Notes: generated from the letters alone by a model not told the origin. A stretch of DNA of 64,000 nucleotides from Actinomycetota bacterium (GCA_963169665.1 CAUJET010000105.1:1-64000), one strand, 5' to 3'. Shown: positions 16,692 to 25,775, numbered from the stretch's first letter. Made by a program: numbers and translations.

Positions 16692-17759
16692 GTGATCGAT
16701 CGTTTGGCTGCCGTGGAGGACGAGTACTCCCTGCTCGAGACCAGCCTGGGCGACCCCGAGGTGCTCTCCGACCCGGCGCAGCTGCGCTCGATCTCCAAGC
16801 GCTACAAGGACCTCACGCCGCTGGTGGAGGCGATGCGCACGTTCCGCGCTCGCACCGCCGACGCCGAGACCGCCAGGGAGTTCATGAACGCCTCGGCCGG
16901 CGACGAGCGCGAGCTGTGGCGGGCGGAGTACACCCAGGCCGAGGCCGATCTCGAGCAGCTCGGCGACGCGATCCGAACCCTGATGCTGCCGAAGGATCCC
17001 AACGACGGCCGAGCGGTGATCATGGAGATCCGGGGCGCGGAGGGCGGCGAGGAGGCCAACCTGTTCGCCCGCGACCTGTTCGAGATGTACCAGGGATGGG
17101 CGGGGCGGCAGGGGTGGAAACTCGAGGTGCTCTCGAGCGACCCGAGCGATCTCGGTGGCCTCAACCAGATCACCTTCGTGGTGCGCGGCGACACGGCGTG
17201 GAGCCATCTCAAGTTCGAGGGAGGGCCGCACCGCGTGCAGCGCGTGCCGGTCACCGAGAGCCAGGGTCGCATCCACACGTCGTCGGCGACGGTGATGGTG
17301 CTGCCAGAGGCCGACGAGGTCGACGTCGAACTCGACGAGCGCGATCTCGACGTCGACGTGTACCGCAGCAGCGGTGCGGGCGGTCAGAGCGTCAACACGA
17401 CCGATTCCGCCGTGCGCATCACACACCGTCCCACCGGACTCGTCGTCACGATGCAGGACGAGCGCAGCCAACTGCAGAACCGTGCCCGTGCACTCCAGGT
17501 GCTCCGGGCCCGTCTGCTGCAGCTCAAACAGGACGAGCAGGACGCGGCGATGTCGGCCGAACGGCGCTCGCAGGTGGGTGGCGGCGGTCGCAGCGAGAAG
17601 ATCCGCACCTACAACTTCAAGGAGAACCGGGTGACCGACCACCGCATCGGGTTCACCATCTACCGCCTCGCCGACGTGCTGGCGGGCGATCTCGGCGACG
17701 TGGTCGATGCACTGCTCGCCGATGAGCGCTCGCGCCAGCTGTCCGAGGGCGAGGGCTGA
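16692..17759 (+). CDS. prfA: peptide chain release factor 1
   Basis: Class I release factor recognising UAA and UAG. The 355-residue protein carries the RF1-type anticodon tripeptide PxT as P186-V-T188 in RVPVTESQGRIHTSSATV, and the universal GGQ (230-232) in SSGAGGQSVNTTDSAVR that triggers peptidyl-tRNA hydrolysis. GTG 16692 gives a normal N-terminus. The methyltransferase that modifies the GGQ glutamine, prmC, begins 14 bases after the stop, the conserved prfA-prmC pair. Confidence 0.96.
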   Translation: MIDRLAAVEDEYSLLETSLGDPEVLSDPAQLRSISKRYKDLTPLVEAMRTFRARTADAETAREFMNASAGDERELWRAEYTQAEADLEQLGDAIRTLMLPKDPNDGRAVIMEIRGAEGGEEANLFARDLFEMYQGWAGRQGWKLEVLSSDPSDLGGLNQITFVVRGDTAWSHLKFEGGPHRVQRVPVTESQGRIHTSSATVMVLPEADEVDVELDERDLDVDVYRSSGAGGQSVNTTDSAVRITHRPTGLVVTMQDERSQLQNRARALQVLRARLLQLKQDEQDAAMSAERRSQVGGGGRSEKIRTYNFKENRVTDHRIGFTIYRLADVLAGDLGDVVDALLADERSRQLSEGEG

Positions 17760-17773
17760 GCGTCGGCGGGCGG

Positions 17774-18670
17774 GTGACGGTTCCGGTGAACGACGAAGAC
17801 ATCCAGGACATGGACGGCGACACGGTCGACTGGCGCACCCTGTGGACGGAGACCGAACGGCGCGTCGGCGACCGGGTGATCGCCCGCTGGATCTGCGAGA
17901 CCGCCAGCGGCGCCGACGGGCAGGAGTTCCTCGAGTGCCTGGACGACCCGGCGACGCAGCGGATGGTGGCCCATCTCGACTCGATGGTGGCTCGATACCT
18001 CGACGGCGAACCGCTCCAGTACGTGCTCGGCCACTGGGCGTTCCGCCATCTCGAGGTGATGGTCGATCCTCGCGTGCTCATCCCGCGGCCCGAGACCGAG
18101 CTGCTGGTCGACCACGCCATCGCCGCGCTGGCCCGCCACGATCGTCCCCTGCGGGTGGCCGATCTCGGCACCGGCAGCGGCGTGATCGGGCTCTCGCTCG
18201 CGATGGAGCTCTGGCACGACGCGATGGAGGTGTGGCTCACCGACGTGTCGACCGACGCGCTCGACGTCGCACGGGCCAACACTGCCGGCCTCGGCCGAGC
18301 GGCCTCGGCCGTGCGCATCGCCGAGGGGTCCTGGTTCGAGGCGCTCCCCCCGGTGCTCGAGGGCAGACTGCACCTCGTCGTCAGCAATCCGCCGTACATC
18401 GGCGCCGGTGACGTCGCGGTCGAACCGATCGTCCACGGCCACGAACCGCACCTCGCGCTGTACGCCGACCACGATGGACTCGCGCACGCGATGTCGATCG
18501 TGGCCGATGCGTCGCGGTGGCTGGTGCCGGGCGGGGTGCTGCTGCTGGAGATCGGCGCCGGGCAGGGGAGCGCGGTCGCGGCGTTGCTCCGCGACGCCGG
18601 TTTCCACGACGTGCAGGTACACCGCGATCTCGCCGGGCACGACCGGTTCGTGCAGGGCACGCGGCCCTGA
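17774..18670 (+). CDS. prmC: release factor glutamine methyltransferase
   Basis: SAM-dependent N5-glutamine methyltransferase acting on the GGQ motif of release factors. The 298-residue protein has an N-terminal substrate-binding helical domain, IPRPETELLVDHAI, the SAM loop VADLGTGSGVIGLSLA, and the catalytic NPPY (205-208) in VVSNPPYIG. It starts GTG 17774, just after prfA and surely cotranscribed. The gene converges on a minus-strand gene with six bases between the stops. Confidence 0.95.
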   Translation: MTVPVNDEDIQDMDGDTVDWRTLWTETERRVGDRVIARWICETASGADGQEFLECLDDPATQRMVAHLDSMVARYLDGEPLQYVLGHWAFRHLEVMVDPRVLIPRPETELLVDHAIAALARHDRPLRVADLGTGSGVIGLSLAMELWHDAMEVWLTDVSTDALDVARANTAGLGRAASAVRIAEGSWFEALPPVLEGRLHLVVSNPPYIGAGDVAVEPIVHGHEPHLALYADHDGLAHAMSIVADASRWLVPGGVLLLEIGAGQGSAVAALLRDAGFHDVQVHRDLAGHDRFVQGTRP

Positions 18671-18676
18671 CCCGGG

Positions 18677-19078
18677 TCAGGCGAAGCGGGCGGCCACCTG
18701 GGCCAGCAGGCTCTCCTCGGTGGGGGCGATGGCGTCGTCGACACCGGCGACGTCGCGAGCGGCCGAGAACAGCGAGTGCCGCAGTACGGAACTGGTGATG
18801 CGGTGGTCGATGTCGTCGAGCAACGCCTCGGAGGTCCCGTCGGCGACGGCCGCACGCACCTTGGCCATCGCCTGACCGAGGTACTGATCGAACGAGAACG
18901 TGTCGGTCTCGAAGCCCTGGTCCTCGCTGATGGTGCGGATCTCGTCGAGCTCGTCGCTGTCGATGTGCCGGTCGGCGATCATCACCAGCAGCAGCAGCTC
19001 CACCGCGGCCTCGTGCTCGCGGTCGGCGGTGGCGTGCACCGAGATGCCGTCGTACAGGTCCTTCAGCTGCGTGCTCAT
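18677..19078 (-). CDS. TerB-like protein
   Basis: A 133-residue helical protein with the TerB/DUF533-type core: HEAAVELLLLVMIADRHIDSDELDEI..I and a second helical half ending in LRHSLFSAARDVAGVDDAIAPTEESLLAQVA. Conserved acidic residues in the DRHIDSDE turn could bind metal, as in TerB. Function is unknown, and tellurite resistance should not be assumed without other ter genes, none of which are here. It lies 19 bases downstream of the S9 peptidase in the same direction. Confidence 0.7.
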   Translation of the reverse strand: MSTQLKDLYDGISVHATADREHEAAVELLLLVMIADRHIDSDELDEIRTISEDQGFETDTFSFDQYLGQAMAKVRAAVADGTSEALLDDIDHRITSSVLRHSLFSAARDVAGVDDAIAPTEESLLAQVAARFA

Positions 19079-19097
19079 GGCGATGAGTCTGGCAGGG

Positions 19098-21167
19098 TCA
19101 GCGCGCCAGCGCCCTGCGGAGGAAGTCGAGCTGGTGCAGCAACAGGTTCTCGGCCACCACCTCCTGCGGCGTCATGTGCGAGACCCCGACGAGGGCGAGC
19201 AGTTCGTGCGGCTTGCCGGCGGCGAGCAGGGCCGACGAGAGCTGGAGGCTGTGGGCGGCGACGACGTTGTCGTCGGCGAGGCCGTGGACGAGCAGCAGCG
19301 GCCGGGACAGCTGGTGCGCCAGCGGCAGCAGGCTCGTGCGCGCATACGGGGCGGCGTCGACGGTGGGGTCGCCGAGGTAACGCTCGGTGTAGTGCGTGTC
19401 GTAGAGGCGCCACTCGGTGACGGGCGCACCGGCGATCGCGGCGTGGAACACATCGGGTCGCTGCAGCACGGCGAGGGCGGCGAGGTAGCCGCCGAAGCTC
19501 CACCCCCTGATCGCCACCCGCGACAGATCGAGCTCGGGGTGTTCGCTCGCCGCGCCCTCGAGCGCGATCACCTGATCCTCGAGCGCTGCAGTCGCGAGGT
19601 CGAGGTGGACCGCTCGCTCGAACTCGGAGCCACGGCCCGGCGTGCCGCGCCCGTCGGCGACGACCACGGCGTACCCCTGGTCGGCGAACCACTGCGACGT
19701 CAGGAATGCGTTGTACGACTGCACCACACGTTGAGCGTGCGGCCCGCCGTACGGATCGAGGAGCACCGGGAGCTTCGAGCCGTCGTGGTCGCGGGGGAGG
19801 AGCACCGCGGTGGCGATGCGCTGTTCACCGTATTCGTGGAGCGTGACGTTCGGCTCGACGAGCGGCGTCTCGGCCAGCGACCGCAGCGGCGAACGGCCCG
19901 GTGCCCCGACGACGGCGCCCGGCCGGCCGAGCGTGGCGGTGCGGACGATCAGCGGTCGACCGTCGGACACCGAGTGGATGCCGTCGGTCTCGGTGACCTG
20001 GGAGACCGAGACGCCGTCCCAGTGGTAGACGTGCTGCACGGTGGCGTCGCCCAGCGGATTGCCGAGGAACGTGATGTCGGTGCCGACGTGGGCCACCGAC
20101 CGGACCTGCACCTCCGACGGGGTGACGTCGACGCCGTCGACGAGGAGGCACCGCCGACCCTCGCGGTCGGCCGCGACCACGAGGCGGCCGTCGTCGAGCA
20201 CCGCCGGGCTGCCGGGGACGAGCTCCACCCACGCGGCGTCGACGTCGGTGAACAGCGGTGCCGTGTCGCCCGTGACCGGGTCGGCCTCGAGCACGGAGTA
20301 GGTGCGTTGATCGCGCGACTGCACACCGAGCAGCAAGCGGTCGGGCCCGGCCCAGGACACGGTGGCCAGGTACGGCGACGACTCGCGGTCCCACATGACC
20401 TCGACCGAGCCGCCGTCGAGTGCGAGCACATGGAGGGTGACGTCGGGGTTGGCCGTGCCGGCCGCGGGATAGCGGATCGCGTGCGGTTCCTTCTTCGGGT
20501 CGGCCGGGTCGCCGATCCACCACTGCTGCACGGGCGAGTTGTCGACCCGGCATGCCGCGATCGCTGCGCCGTCGGGGCTCCACCAGTACCCGCGGAAGCG
20601 GTGCATCTCCTCGGCCGCGACGAAGTCCGCGCTGCCCCAGGTGACGTCCGGATCGGCTTCGCCGGCGAGTTCCCAGCTCGAGCCGTCGAGCTCGGCGACG
20701 CGCAGCTTGGTGCCGCTCACGTAGGCGAGCCGGCGGGCCAACGGATCGGGCCGGGGATCGAACACCGGCCCGTCGACGCGCAACTCTCGCGCCGCAGCGC
20801 TGACGAGGCCGGCGACGAACAGGCGGCCGGCGAGGGTGAACGAGGCAACGGTGGTGGCCCGATCGGTCGCGAACGACGTGATGCCCCCGGCGCCCTCGCG
20901 CATGCGCTCGCGGCGGGCGCGTTCCTCGGGCGGGAGCTCGGCGTCGAGGTCGGCGTCGGCGGAGGCCAGCAGCGCCACCGGGTCGGCGACCAGGACCTCG
21001 ATGCCGTCCTCGACCGACTGCGTCCACAGGCAGTTCACCGGATCGTCACCGGCGCGGCTCCGGAGGAACGCCGCACGCAGGCCGTCGGCCGACACCATGA
21101 CGTTGCGCGGCTCGCCGAGGGTGAACCGCTGCGTCCGTGCGTGCTGCCGCGGAAAGGTGTCGCTCAT
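19098..21167 (-). CDS. S9 family (dipeptidyl peptidase IV-like) serine peptidase
   Basis: A 689-residue two-domain enzyme. The N-terminal part is a beta-propeller resembling DPP IV, including RFRGYWWSPDGAAIAACRVD with the (E)MHRFRGYWWSPD signature. The C-terminal alpha/beta-hydrolase domain has the nucleophile S557 in GWSFGGY, the Asp in HGLADDNV (near 633) and the His in GVSHMT (near 664). AEEMH just before RFRG corresponds to the paired Glu that bind the substrate N-terminus in DPP IV, suggesting aminodipeptidase activity. No signal peptide, so probably cytoplasmic. Confidence 0.9.
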   Translation of the reverse strand: MSDTFPRQHARTQRFTLGEPRNVMVSADGLRAAFLRSRAGDDPVNCLWTQSVEDGIEVLVADPVALLASADADLDAELPPEERARRERMREGAGGITSFATDRATTVASFTLAGRLFVAGLVSAAARELRVDGPVFDPRPDPLARRLAYVSGTKLRVAELDGSSWELAGEADPDVTWGSADFVAAEEMHRFRGYWWSPDGAAIAACRVDNSPVQQWWIGDPADPKKEPHAIRYPAAGTANPDVTLHVLALDGGSVEVMWDRESSPYLATVSWAGPDRLLLGVQSRDQRTYSVLEADPVTGDTAPLFTDVDAAWVELVPGSPAVLDDGRLVVAADREGRRCLLVDGVDVTPSEVQVRSVAHVGTDITFLGNPLGDATVQHVYHWDGVSVSQVTETDGIHSVSDGRPLIVRTATLGRPGAVVGAPGRSPLRSLAETPLVEPNVTLHEYGEQRIATAVLLPRDHDGSKLPVLLDPYGGPHAQRVVQSYNAFLTSQWFADQGYAVVVADGRGTPGRGSEFERAVHLDLATAALEDQVIALEGAASEHPELDLSRVAIRGWSFGGYLAALAVLQRPDVFHAAIAGAPVTEWRLYDTHYTERYLGDPTVDAAPYARTSLLPLAHQLSRPLLLVHGLADDNVVAAHSLQLSSALLAAGKPHELLALVGVSHMTPQEVVAENLLLHQLDFLRRALAR

Positions 21168-21174
21168 GGGCCGA

Positions 21175-21180
21175 AACCTA
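21175..21180 (-). promoter_or_regulatory. -10 element TAGGTT for the S9 peptidase
   Basis: Read on the minus strand, TAGGTT lies 7 bases before the ATG, consistent with a leaderless transcript. Confidence 0.45.
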
Positions 21181-21224
21181 CCCGCGACGCGAGAGCACGC
21201 GCAGTGGGCTGCGGCCGGTGCGGG

Positions 21225-22274
21225 TCAGAGGCCGGGGACGACCAGGATCTTGGCGTGCTGTTCGGGATCGCCGAGATCCTTGAACGCCTGCGGCACCCCG
21301 TCGACGCCGACCTTGCCGGTGAGCCAGGGGGAGAGATCGACCTTGCCGTCGGCGATGGCGGTGAGCGCCTCGCCGAACTCGGCGGGCGTGTAGGCGAGCG
21401 CGAACTGGATGCTCAGCTCGCGGCCGATCCCGAGCATCGGGTGGATTCGGTCCTCCTGCATGCACGCGCCGACGACGAGGATGCGCGCGTCTTTCGGCGC
21501 CATGCGCATCGCTTGCTCGATCATGCCGGGCACGCCCACCGCTTCGAAGATCACCAACGGGCGGACGCCGTCGATCAGGCGCCACGCCTCGATGGCGGGC
21601 GTCTCGCGGGGATCGACCACGACGTCGGCACCGAGCTGCTCGGCGAGCGCCCGACGCTTCGGCGAGAAGTCGGCGGCGACGATCGGTCCGATGCCGCGCA
21701 TCTTCAGCTCTGCGATGCAGGCGAGGCCGACCGGACCGAGGCCGAGGACGAGCGCTGCGTCGCCGCCGGCGATCCGGCTCTTCGCGACGGCGTGCACGCC
21801 CACGGCGAGCGGCTCGGTGAGTGCGGCCATGTCGACGGGCAACCCCGTCGGCACCTTGATGCCCATGAGTTCGTTGAGCACCATGAGCTCGGCGTACCCA
21901 CCGTTGTACGCGTTGGAGAAGCCGATGCCGTGGAGGCCGGAGGCGTCGAACGCGACCGGCATGCTGACGATCACGTCGCCGACCTTCAGGTTCTCGCAGC
22001 CCGGCCCGAGGTCGACGACCTCGCAGCAGAACTCGTGACCCATCACCGTGTCCTTCGCGGGGTCGAACGCCACCGGTGCCATCGGGTCGGGTGGCCGTCC
22101 GTCGTTCAGTTCCTCGCTGAGCTTGCGGCTCTCCTCGCCGTGGACCAGCAGGTGCAGGTCGCTGCCGCAGATGCCGCAGGCGAGCACCTTCGTGAGCACC
22201 TGCCCCGGTCCGGGGGTGGGGTCGGGGAGGTCGTCGACCCGGAGTTGCCAGTCACGCATCACGGCTGCACGCAT
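21225..22274 (-). CDS. zinc-dependent medium-chain alcohol dehydrogenase
   Basis: A 349-residue MDR-superfamily oxidoreductase. The catalytic-zinc Cys is C36 in GICGSD, with H80-E81 in MGHE. The NAD(P) loop GLGPVG lies near 182, and AADFSPKRRALAEQLGAD follows the cofactor-binding strand. The usual four-Cys structural-zinc loop is absent; that position has an acidic stretch (HGEESRKLSEELNDG...). Substrate cannot be told from sequence. It stands alone with its own promoter. Confidence 0.88.
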   Translation of the reverse strand: MRAAVMRDWQLRVDDLPDPTPGPGQVLTKVLACGICGSDLHLLVHGEESRKLSEELNDGRPPDPMAPVAFDPAKDTVMGHEFCCEVVDLGPGCENLKVGDVIVSMPVAFDASGLHGIGFSNAYNGGYAELMVLNELMGIKVPTGLPVDMAALTEPLAVGVHAVAKSRIAGGDAALVLGLGPVGLACIAELKMRGIGPIVAADFSPKRRALAEQLGADVVVDPRETPAIEAWRLIDGVRPLVIFEAVGVPGMIEQAMRMAPKDARILVVGACMQEDRIHPMLGIGRELSIQFALAYTPAEFGEALTAIADGKVDLSPWLTGKVGVDGVPQAFKDLGDPEQHAKILVVPGL

Positions 22275-22280
22275 GTCGGC

Positions 22281-22286
22281 AGCGTA
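22281..22286 (-). promoter_or_regulatory. -10 element TACGCT for the zinc dehydrogenase
   Basis: On the minus strand TACGCT lies 6 bases before the ATG at 22274. Confidence 0.5.
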
Positions 22287-22328
22287 GGCACGGCATCGCG
22301 CGCCGACGTCACCCGGGAGTCGCCCCGG

Positions 22329-23276
22329 TCAACGCGAGAAGTGGGCGATCGCCTCGTCGATGACGGCGAAGCCGCCGTCCGCGTCGATGCGATCGATCAC
22401 GGTGCAGTTCGACGCCGACCGCTCGAGCAGCCGCCGCTGGTCGATCACGGTCATCCCGCGGGTGTACCTGCCCCGGGTCTCGACCGCGACGTGTGCCTCG
22501 TAGGTCTCGAACAGCTGCGGGTGGGTGAGCGCGAGCACGGCGCACGGATCGTGCACCGGCGCGCCGCGAAGGTTGTCGTGACGGCTCACGTACGTGCCGC
22601 TGAAGAACTCGAACAGGTCGGCCAGCACGCTCGCCAGGCGACCGGGGATGTCGCGCACCTGCTGGATCCGCTCGGGCGTCGCCTGGAACGTGTGCGTGAG
22701 CTGCAGGCCGCACATCAACAACGGCCCGCCGTACTCGAACACGGCGGCGGCGGCCTCCGGGTCGGCCCAGATGTTGAACTCGGCCGTCGCGGTGCGGTTG
22801 CCGAACGTGCCGCCGCCCATCAGCGAGATGCCGGCGATGCGGCCGGCGAGGTCGGGTGCCGCCCGCAGTGCGAGGGCGATGTTGGTGAGTGGGCCGGTGG
22901 GGACGAGCCACGCCCCCTCCTCCGCACGGCACGTGTCGATGATGAACCCGACGGCATCGGTGCTCGTCGCCGGCCCTGACGGCTCGGGCAGATCGGCGCC
23001 GTCCATCCCGCTCTCTCCGTGGACGTAGTCGGCGTGCTTGGGCTCGGCGACGAACGGACGCGACGCGCCGCTGTGCACCGGGACGTCGATGCCCAACAGG
23101 TCGCGGATGATGATGGCGTTGCGTGTCGTGCGTTCCAGCGGCGCGTTGCCGGCGACGGTGGTGATGCCGAGCAGATCGGTGTGGCGAGCGGCGACCACGA
23201 TGGCGATGGCGTCGTCGTGTCCCGGGTCGCAGTCGAGCAGGATCCGGGGTCGTGGGTGCGGGGCAGGGGTCGACAT
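22329..23276 (-). CDS. inosine-uridine preferring nucleoside hydrolase
   Basis: A 315-residue nucleoside N-ribohydrolase that releases base and ribose for salvage. The calcium-binding signature DCDPGHDDA (15-23) is complete, and VAGNAPLERTTRNA and WLVPTGPLTNIALAL match the family. The C-terminus contains VHDPCAVLAL with the conserved His-Asp of the active site. It is divergently oriented to a lipoprotein, with facing -10 boxes in a 35-base gap. Confidence 0.92.
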   Translation of the reverse strand: MSTPAPHPRPRILLDCDPGHDDAIAIVVAARHTDLLGITTVAGNAPLERTTRNAIIIRDLLGIDVPVHSGASRPFVAEPKHADYVHGESGMDGADLPEPSGPATSTDAVGFIIDTCRAEEGAWLVPTGPLTNIALALRAAPDLAGRIAGISLMGGGTFGNRTATAEFNIWADPEAAAAVFEYGGPLLMCGLQLTHTFQATPERIQQVRDIPGRLASVLADLFEFFSGTYVSRHDNLRGAPVHDPCAVLALTHPQLFETYEAHVAVETRGRYTRGMTVIDQRRLLERSASNCTVIDRIDADGGFAVIDEAIAHFSR

Positions 23277-23284
23277 CGTCCACG

Positions 23285-23290
23285 AGTATG
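23285..23290 (-). promoter_or_regulatory. -10 element CATACT for the nucleoside hydrolase
   Basis: On the minus strand CATACT lies 8 bases before the ATG at 23276. It faces the opposite promoter 8 bases away. Confidence 0.4.
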
Positions 23291-23297
23291 GCCTCGG

Positions 23298-23303
23298 TAC
23301 GCT
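23298..23303 (+). promoter_or_regulatory. -10 element TACGCT for the lipoprotein
   Basis: TACGCT lies 8 bases before ATG 23312 and supports that start over an upstream in-frame one that would overlap the divergent gene. Confidence 0.5.
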
Positions 23304-23311
23304 GCCCCACC

Positions 23312-24232
23312 ATGGGAGTCCCCCGGGGAGCCACCACCCGCCGGTCGGTGCGATCCGGCGCCGGTCGCCGGTCGTGCACGGCGCAGGCGCGCCGCAGCTG
23401 CGCGCTCGCCCACCTCGTCGCCGGTGGTGTCGTCGCCGCTGTCCTCGTCGTCGCGTCCTGCAGCGACACCGACTTCTCCTCGTCGTCGCCCGATGCCGGC
23501 GAGGTGGACGTGGGCCGACTGCCGCGCGTCACGAGCGCGACCACGGCGGTGGCGCCGGCCGGGGACGACTCGTCCGTCCCGAACGAGACAGCGGCACCCA
23601 GCGAGACCGCCGCTCCGAACGACTCCTCCGGATCCACGGTTCCCGCGAGCGGCGTGCCCGGCGTCGACGACGCCGAGCCGCTCTGCGAGGCGTGGAGCCA
23701 ACTGCTCGGCACCCGCCAGGTGCTCACGCTCGCGGCGAACTTCGCCGGACCGACGGCGACCGAGCTCGCCCGGCTCGAGGTGATCGCTGCGCCGCTCGTG
23801 CAGCGGGCGACGCTGGCCTTCGCCGGCGCCCTCCTCGACGCAGGTGCCGTCGACGAGGGGAGCGCCCTCGCCGCTGAGTTCGACACCGTGCTCGCCGATC
23901 TCGTCGGCCCGCTCGACCGACGTGCCGCGGTGGCGGTCGCCGCGCTCGCCGACGCCGGCGCCGGTCGCGACGAGGGGATCCTGCTCGCACAGGTCTGGCT
24001 CGACGGGCTGCGCGCCTTCGGGTCCGACGACGTCGAGCCACCGCTCGCAGATCTCGGCCCGGATCTCGGTGGTCTCGTCGACGAAGCGGCCGCAGCGTTC
24101 GCCGATTCGGCGCCGCGCTGGACCGACGACCCCACGCTCGACACGTCGACGGTCGACACCCCGGCCACGCTCGCGCTGCTGGGCGAACGCTGTCCCGACC
24201 TCAGCGCGATCGGCGTCGGCGACGCCGTCTGA
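23312..24232 (+). CDS. putative lipoprotein of unknown function
   Basis: A 306-residue protein with a long basic N-region, a hydrophobic stretch LVAGGVVAAVLVVASC and a lipobox VVASC, so probably lipid-anchored outside the membrane. A Ser/Thr/Ala/Pro-rich linker with two AAPxET/ND-like repeats follows. The mature part (about 130-306) is a mostly helical Ala/Leu/Asp-rich domain (AEPLCEAWSQLLGTRQVLTLAANF...). I recognise no family. Its stop codon lies in the first unit of an 11-bp tandem repeat shared with the convergent thiolase end. Confidence 0.75.
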   Translation: MGVPRGATTRRSVRSGAGRRSCTAQARRSCALAHLVAGGVVAAVLVVASCSDTDFSSSSPDAGEVDVGRLPRVTSATTAVAPAGDDSSVPNETAAPSETAAPNDSSGSTVPASGVPGVDDAEPLCEAWSQLLGTRQVLTLAANFAGPTATELARLEVIAAPLVQRATLAFAGALLDAGAVDEGSALAAEFDTVLADLVGPLDRRAAVAVAALADAGAGRDEGILLAQVWLDGLRAFGSDDVEPPLADLGPDLGGLVDEAAAAFADSAPRWTDDPTLDTSTVDTPATLALLGERCPDLSAIGVGDAV

Positions 24233-24280
24233 CCATCGTCGGTCCGTCGTCGGTCCGTCGTCTGACCATCGTCGGTTCAG
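24226..24280. repeat. five 11-bp tandem repeats between convergent stops
   Basis: Units are CGTCTGACCAT, CGTCGGTCCGT twice, CGTCTGACCAT and a degenerate CGTCGGTTCAG. The lipoprotein TGA is in the first unit and reappears in the fourth. The thiolase stop (minus strand) is in the last unit. Confidence 0.8.
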
Positions 24281-25761
24281 ATGAGGTGGAGGGTCCCCTC
24301 GGCGTCGAGCTCGATCGCCCGGCCCACCCATTCGCCCGTGCACATCGCCGCGGTGACGGCCGGGTCGACCGAGTCGCCCCAGGCGCGTCGGCCGTCCGCG
24401 AGCAGACAGGTGACGATCGCCCGTTCGGGCAGGCCCTCGCGGGAGTGCATGACGGTGTAGGCCTCGATCGTCGTCGGGCCCGCCGCCTCGGCGGGCGGCG
24501 CCAGCTCGCGACGGGGCATCGCGTCGATCTGGTCCTGCGGGTACGCATGACGGAAGGGCTGCGCCGGCGGGGTGGTCGAGTACACGCCGAACGCGTGCTT
24601 GGTGGTGTAGCCGCCGTTCGCCCACACGAGGCCGCGGGCGCCGGGCCGGTCGCGCAGCGCGCCCATCATCGTGGCGATCGCGTGCATCACGTAGTTGTTC
24701 CACGGGCCGCCGGCGAAGGGCAGGCCACCGGTCAACGTGAGCTGGCGCTCGATGTCGAGGCCGAGGCTCTGTGCACCGAGCTGCACGGCCGCGGGGAAGC
24801 ACGAGTACAGGTCGACCAGGTCGATGTCGTCGATGCCGAGGCCGGCCAGCTCGAGCGCCAGCTTGCCGCCGAGCTCGATCGCCGGGGTCTCGTGGAACGA
24901 CCACCGGTTGCTCACGAACTGGTGCTCGTGGCAGTCGGTGCCCGAGTACGGGAACACCCATCGGTCCTCGGGGACGCCGAGGCGCTGCGCCGCCCCGACC
25001 GACATCATCAGCAGGGCGGCGCCCATGTCGACGTCGTTGTTGGAGTTCATGTACTTCGCGTACGGCAGGCCCACCATCCGGTTGTCCGGACCGACGGTGC
25101 GGATCTCCTCGGCCGACTTCGGCTCGCGGATCCACGCCTTCGGGTTCGACGCCGCCACGTGGCTGAACCGCGACCACAACTCGCTGATCCGCACGAGGTG
25201 GTCCTCGGGCGTGCGGCCTGCGGCGGCGCGGATCGCCGTCTCGAACATCGGGTACACCTGCACCGGCATCACGATCTGGCGGGCGATCTCCGACGGGTGG
25301 TTCATCACCAGGTCCTCGCCGAGCAGGCGCGGCTCGGAGCCCTCCGGCGACCTCTCCCAGTCGAGCTCGACGCCCTGCTTGCGGGCTCGCATGCGGGTGC
25401 GCCACGACTCGCCGCCCGACAGCAGCGCCACGTCGAGCTCGCCCGCCTGGATGGCGAGGGCGGTCGAGTTGACCAACGTCTGCGGGCTGTTGCCGCCCAT
25501 CGTGGTGTAGGCGAACTCGGTGCTGGCCAGGCCGAGGCGGGCCCCGAGCACCTCCGGCGCGTTGCCGTACTTCCAGCTCAGGAGACCGACGACACGGATC
25601 GAGTCGACTGCGTCGAGCGATGCGAGCCCGGCGTCGGCGATGGCCTCCTGGGCGGCGAGCGCCATCAGCGCAACGGGGTCGAGCGCGTCGGCGAGGCCGG
25701 CGGCGCGATGCAGCGACTGGCCGGCGCCGACGAGAACGGGGGTACGGGGATCGAGGGTCAC
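24277..25761 (-). CDS. thiolase-superfamily acetyl-CoA acetyltransferase-like protein
   Basis: A 494-residue protein usually annotated acetyl-CoA acetyltransferase in actinobacteria. It has a thiolase N-terminal half (TPVLVGAGQ, DALDPVALMALAAQEAIADAG, AIQAGELDVALLSGGESW) and an extra C-terminal domain. At the position of the nucleophilic Cys the sequence reads YTTMGGNSPQTLVN with no Cys, while DLYSCFPAAVQ and GGLPFAGGPWNNYVMHA are present. It may therefore not be a classical thiolase but a thiolase-like protein; substrate unknown. The frame stays open far upstream; GTG 25761 was chosen because it begins the conserved domain and follows a -10 box. Confidence 0.8.
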   Translation of the reverse strand: MTLDPRTPVLVGAGQSLHRAAGLADALDPVALMALAAQEAIADAGLASLDAVDSIRVVGLLSWKYGNAPEVLGARLGLASTEFAYTTMGGNSPQTLVNSTALAIQAGELDVALLSGGESWRTRMRARKQGVELDWERSPEGSEPRLLGEDLVMNHPSEIARQIVMPVQVYPMFETAIRAAAGRTPEDHLVRISELWSRFSHVAASNPKAWIREPKSAEEIRTVGPDNRMVGLPYAKYMNSNNDVDMGAALLMMSVGAAQRLGVPEDRWVFPYSGTDCHEHQFVSNRWSFHETPAIELGGKLALELAGLGIDDIDLVDLYSCFPAAVQLGAQSLGLDIERQLTLTGGLPFAGGPWNNYVMHAIATMMGALRDRPGARGLVWANGGYTTKHAFGVYSTTPPAQPFRHAYPQDQIDAMPRRELAPPAEAAGPTTIEAYTVMHSREGLPERAIVTCLLADGRRAWGDSVDPAVTAAMCTGEWVGRAIELDAEGTLHLI

Positions 25762-25769
25762 GAGCGTGG

Positions 25770-25775
25770 AGGCTA
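25770..25775 (-). promoter_or_regulatory. -10 element TAGCCT for the thiolase-like gene
   Basis: On the minus strand TAGCCT lies 8 bases before GTG 25761 and helps fix that start. Confidence 0.5.

Noticed and set aside
14649..17642. A 997-codon open frame on the minus strand
   Set aside because: Antisense to the DUF1501 repeats, the 15633 gene and prfA; no recognisable domain.
18677..19078. Tellurite-resistance gene
   Set aside because: TerB-like fold alone does not imply resistance and no other ter genes are nearby.
18900..22979. A 1359-codon open frame on the plus strand
   Set aside because: It is antisense to the S9 peptidase, zinc dehydrogenase and nucleoside hydrolase, all of which have clear catalytic motifs.
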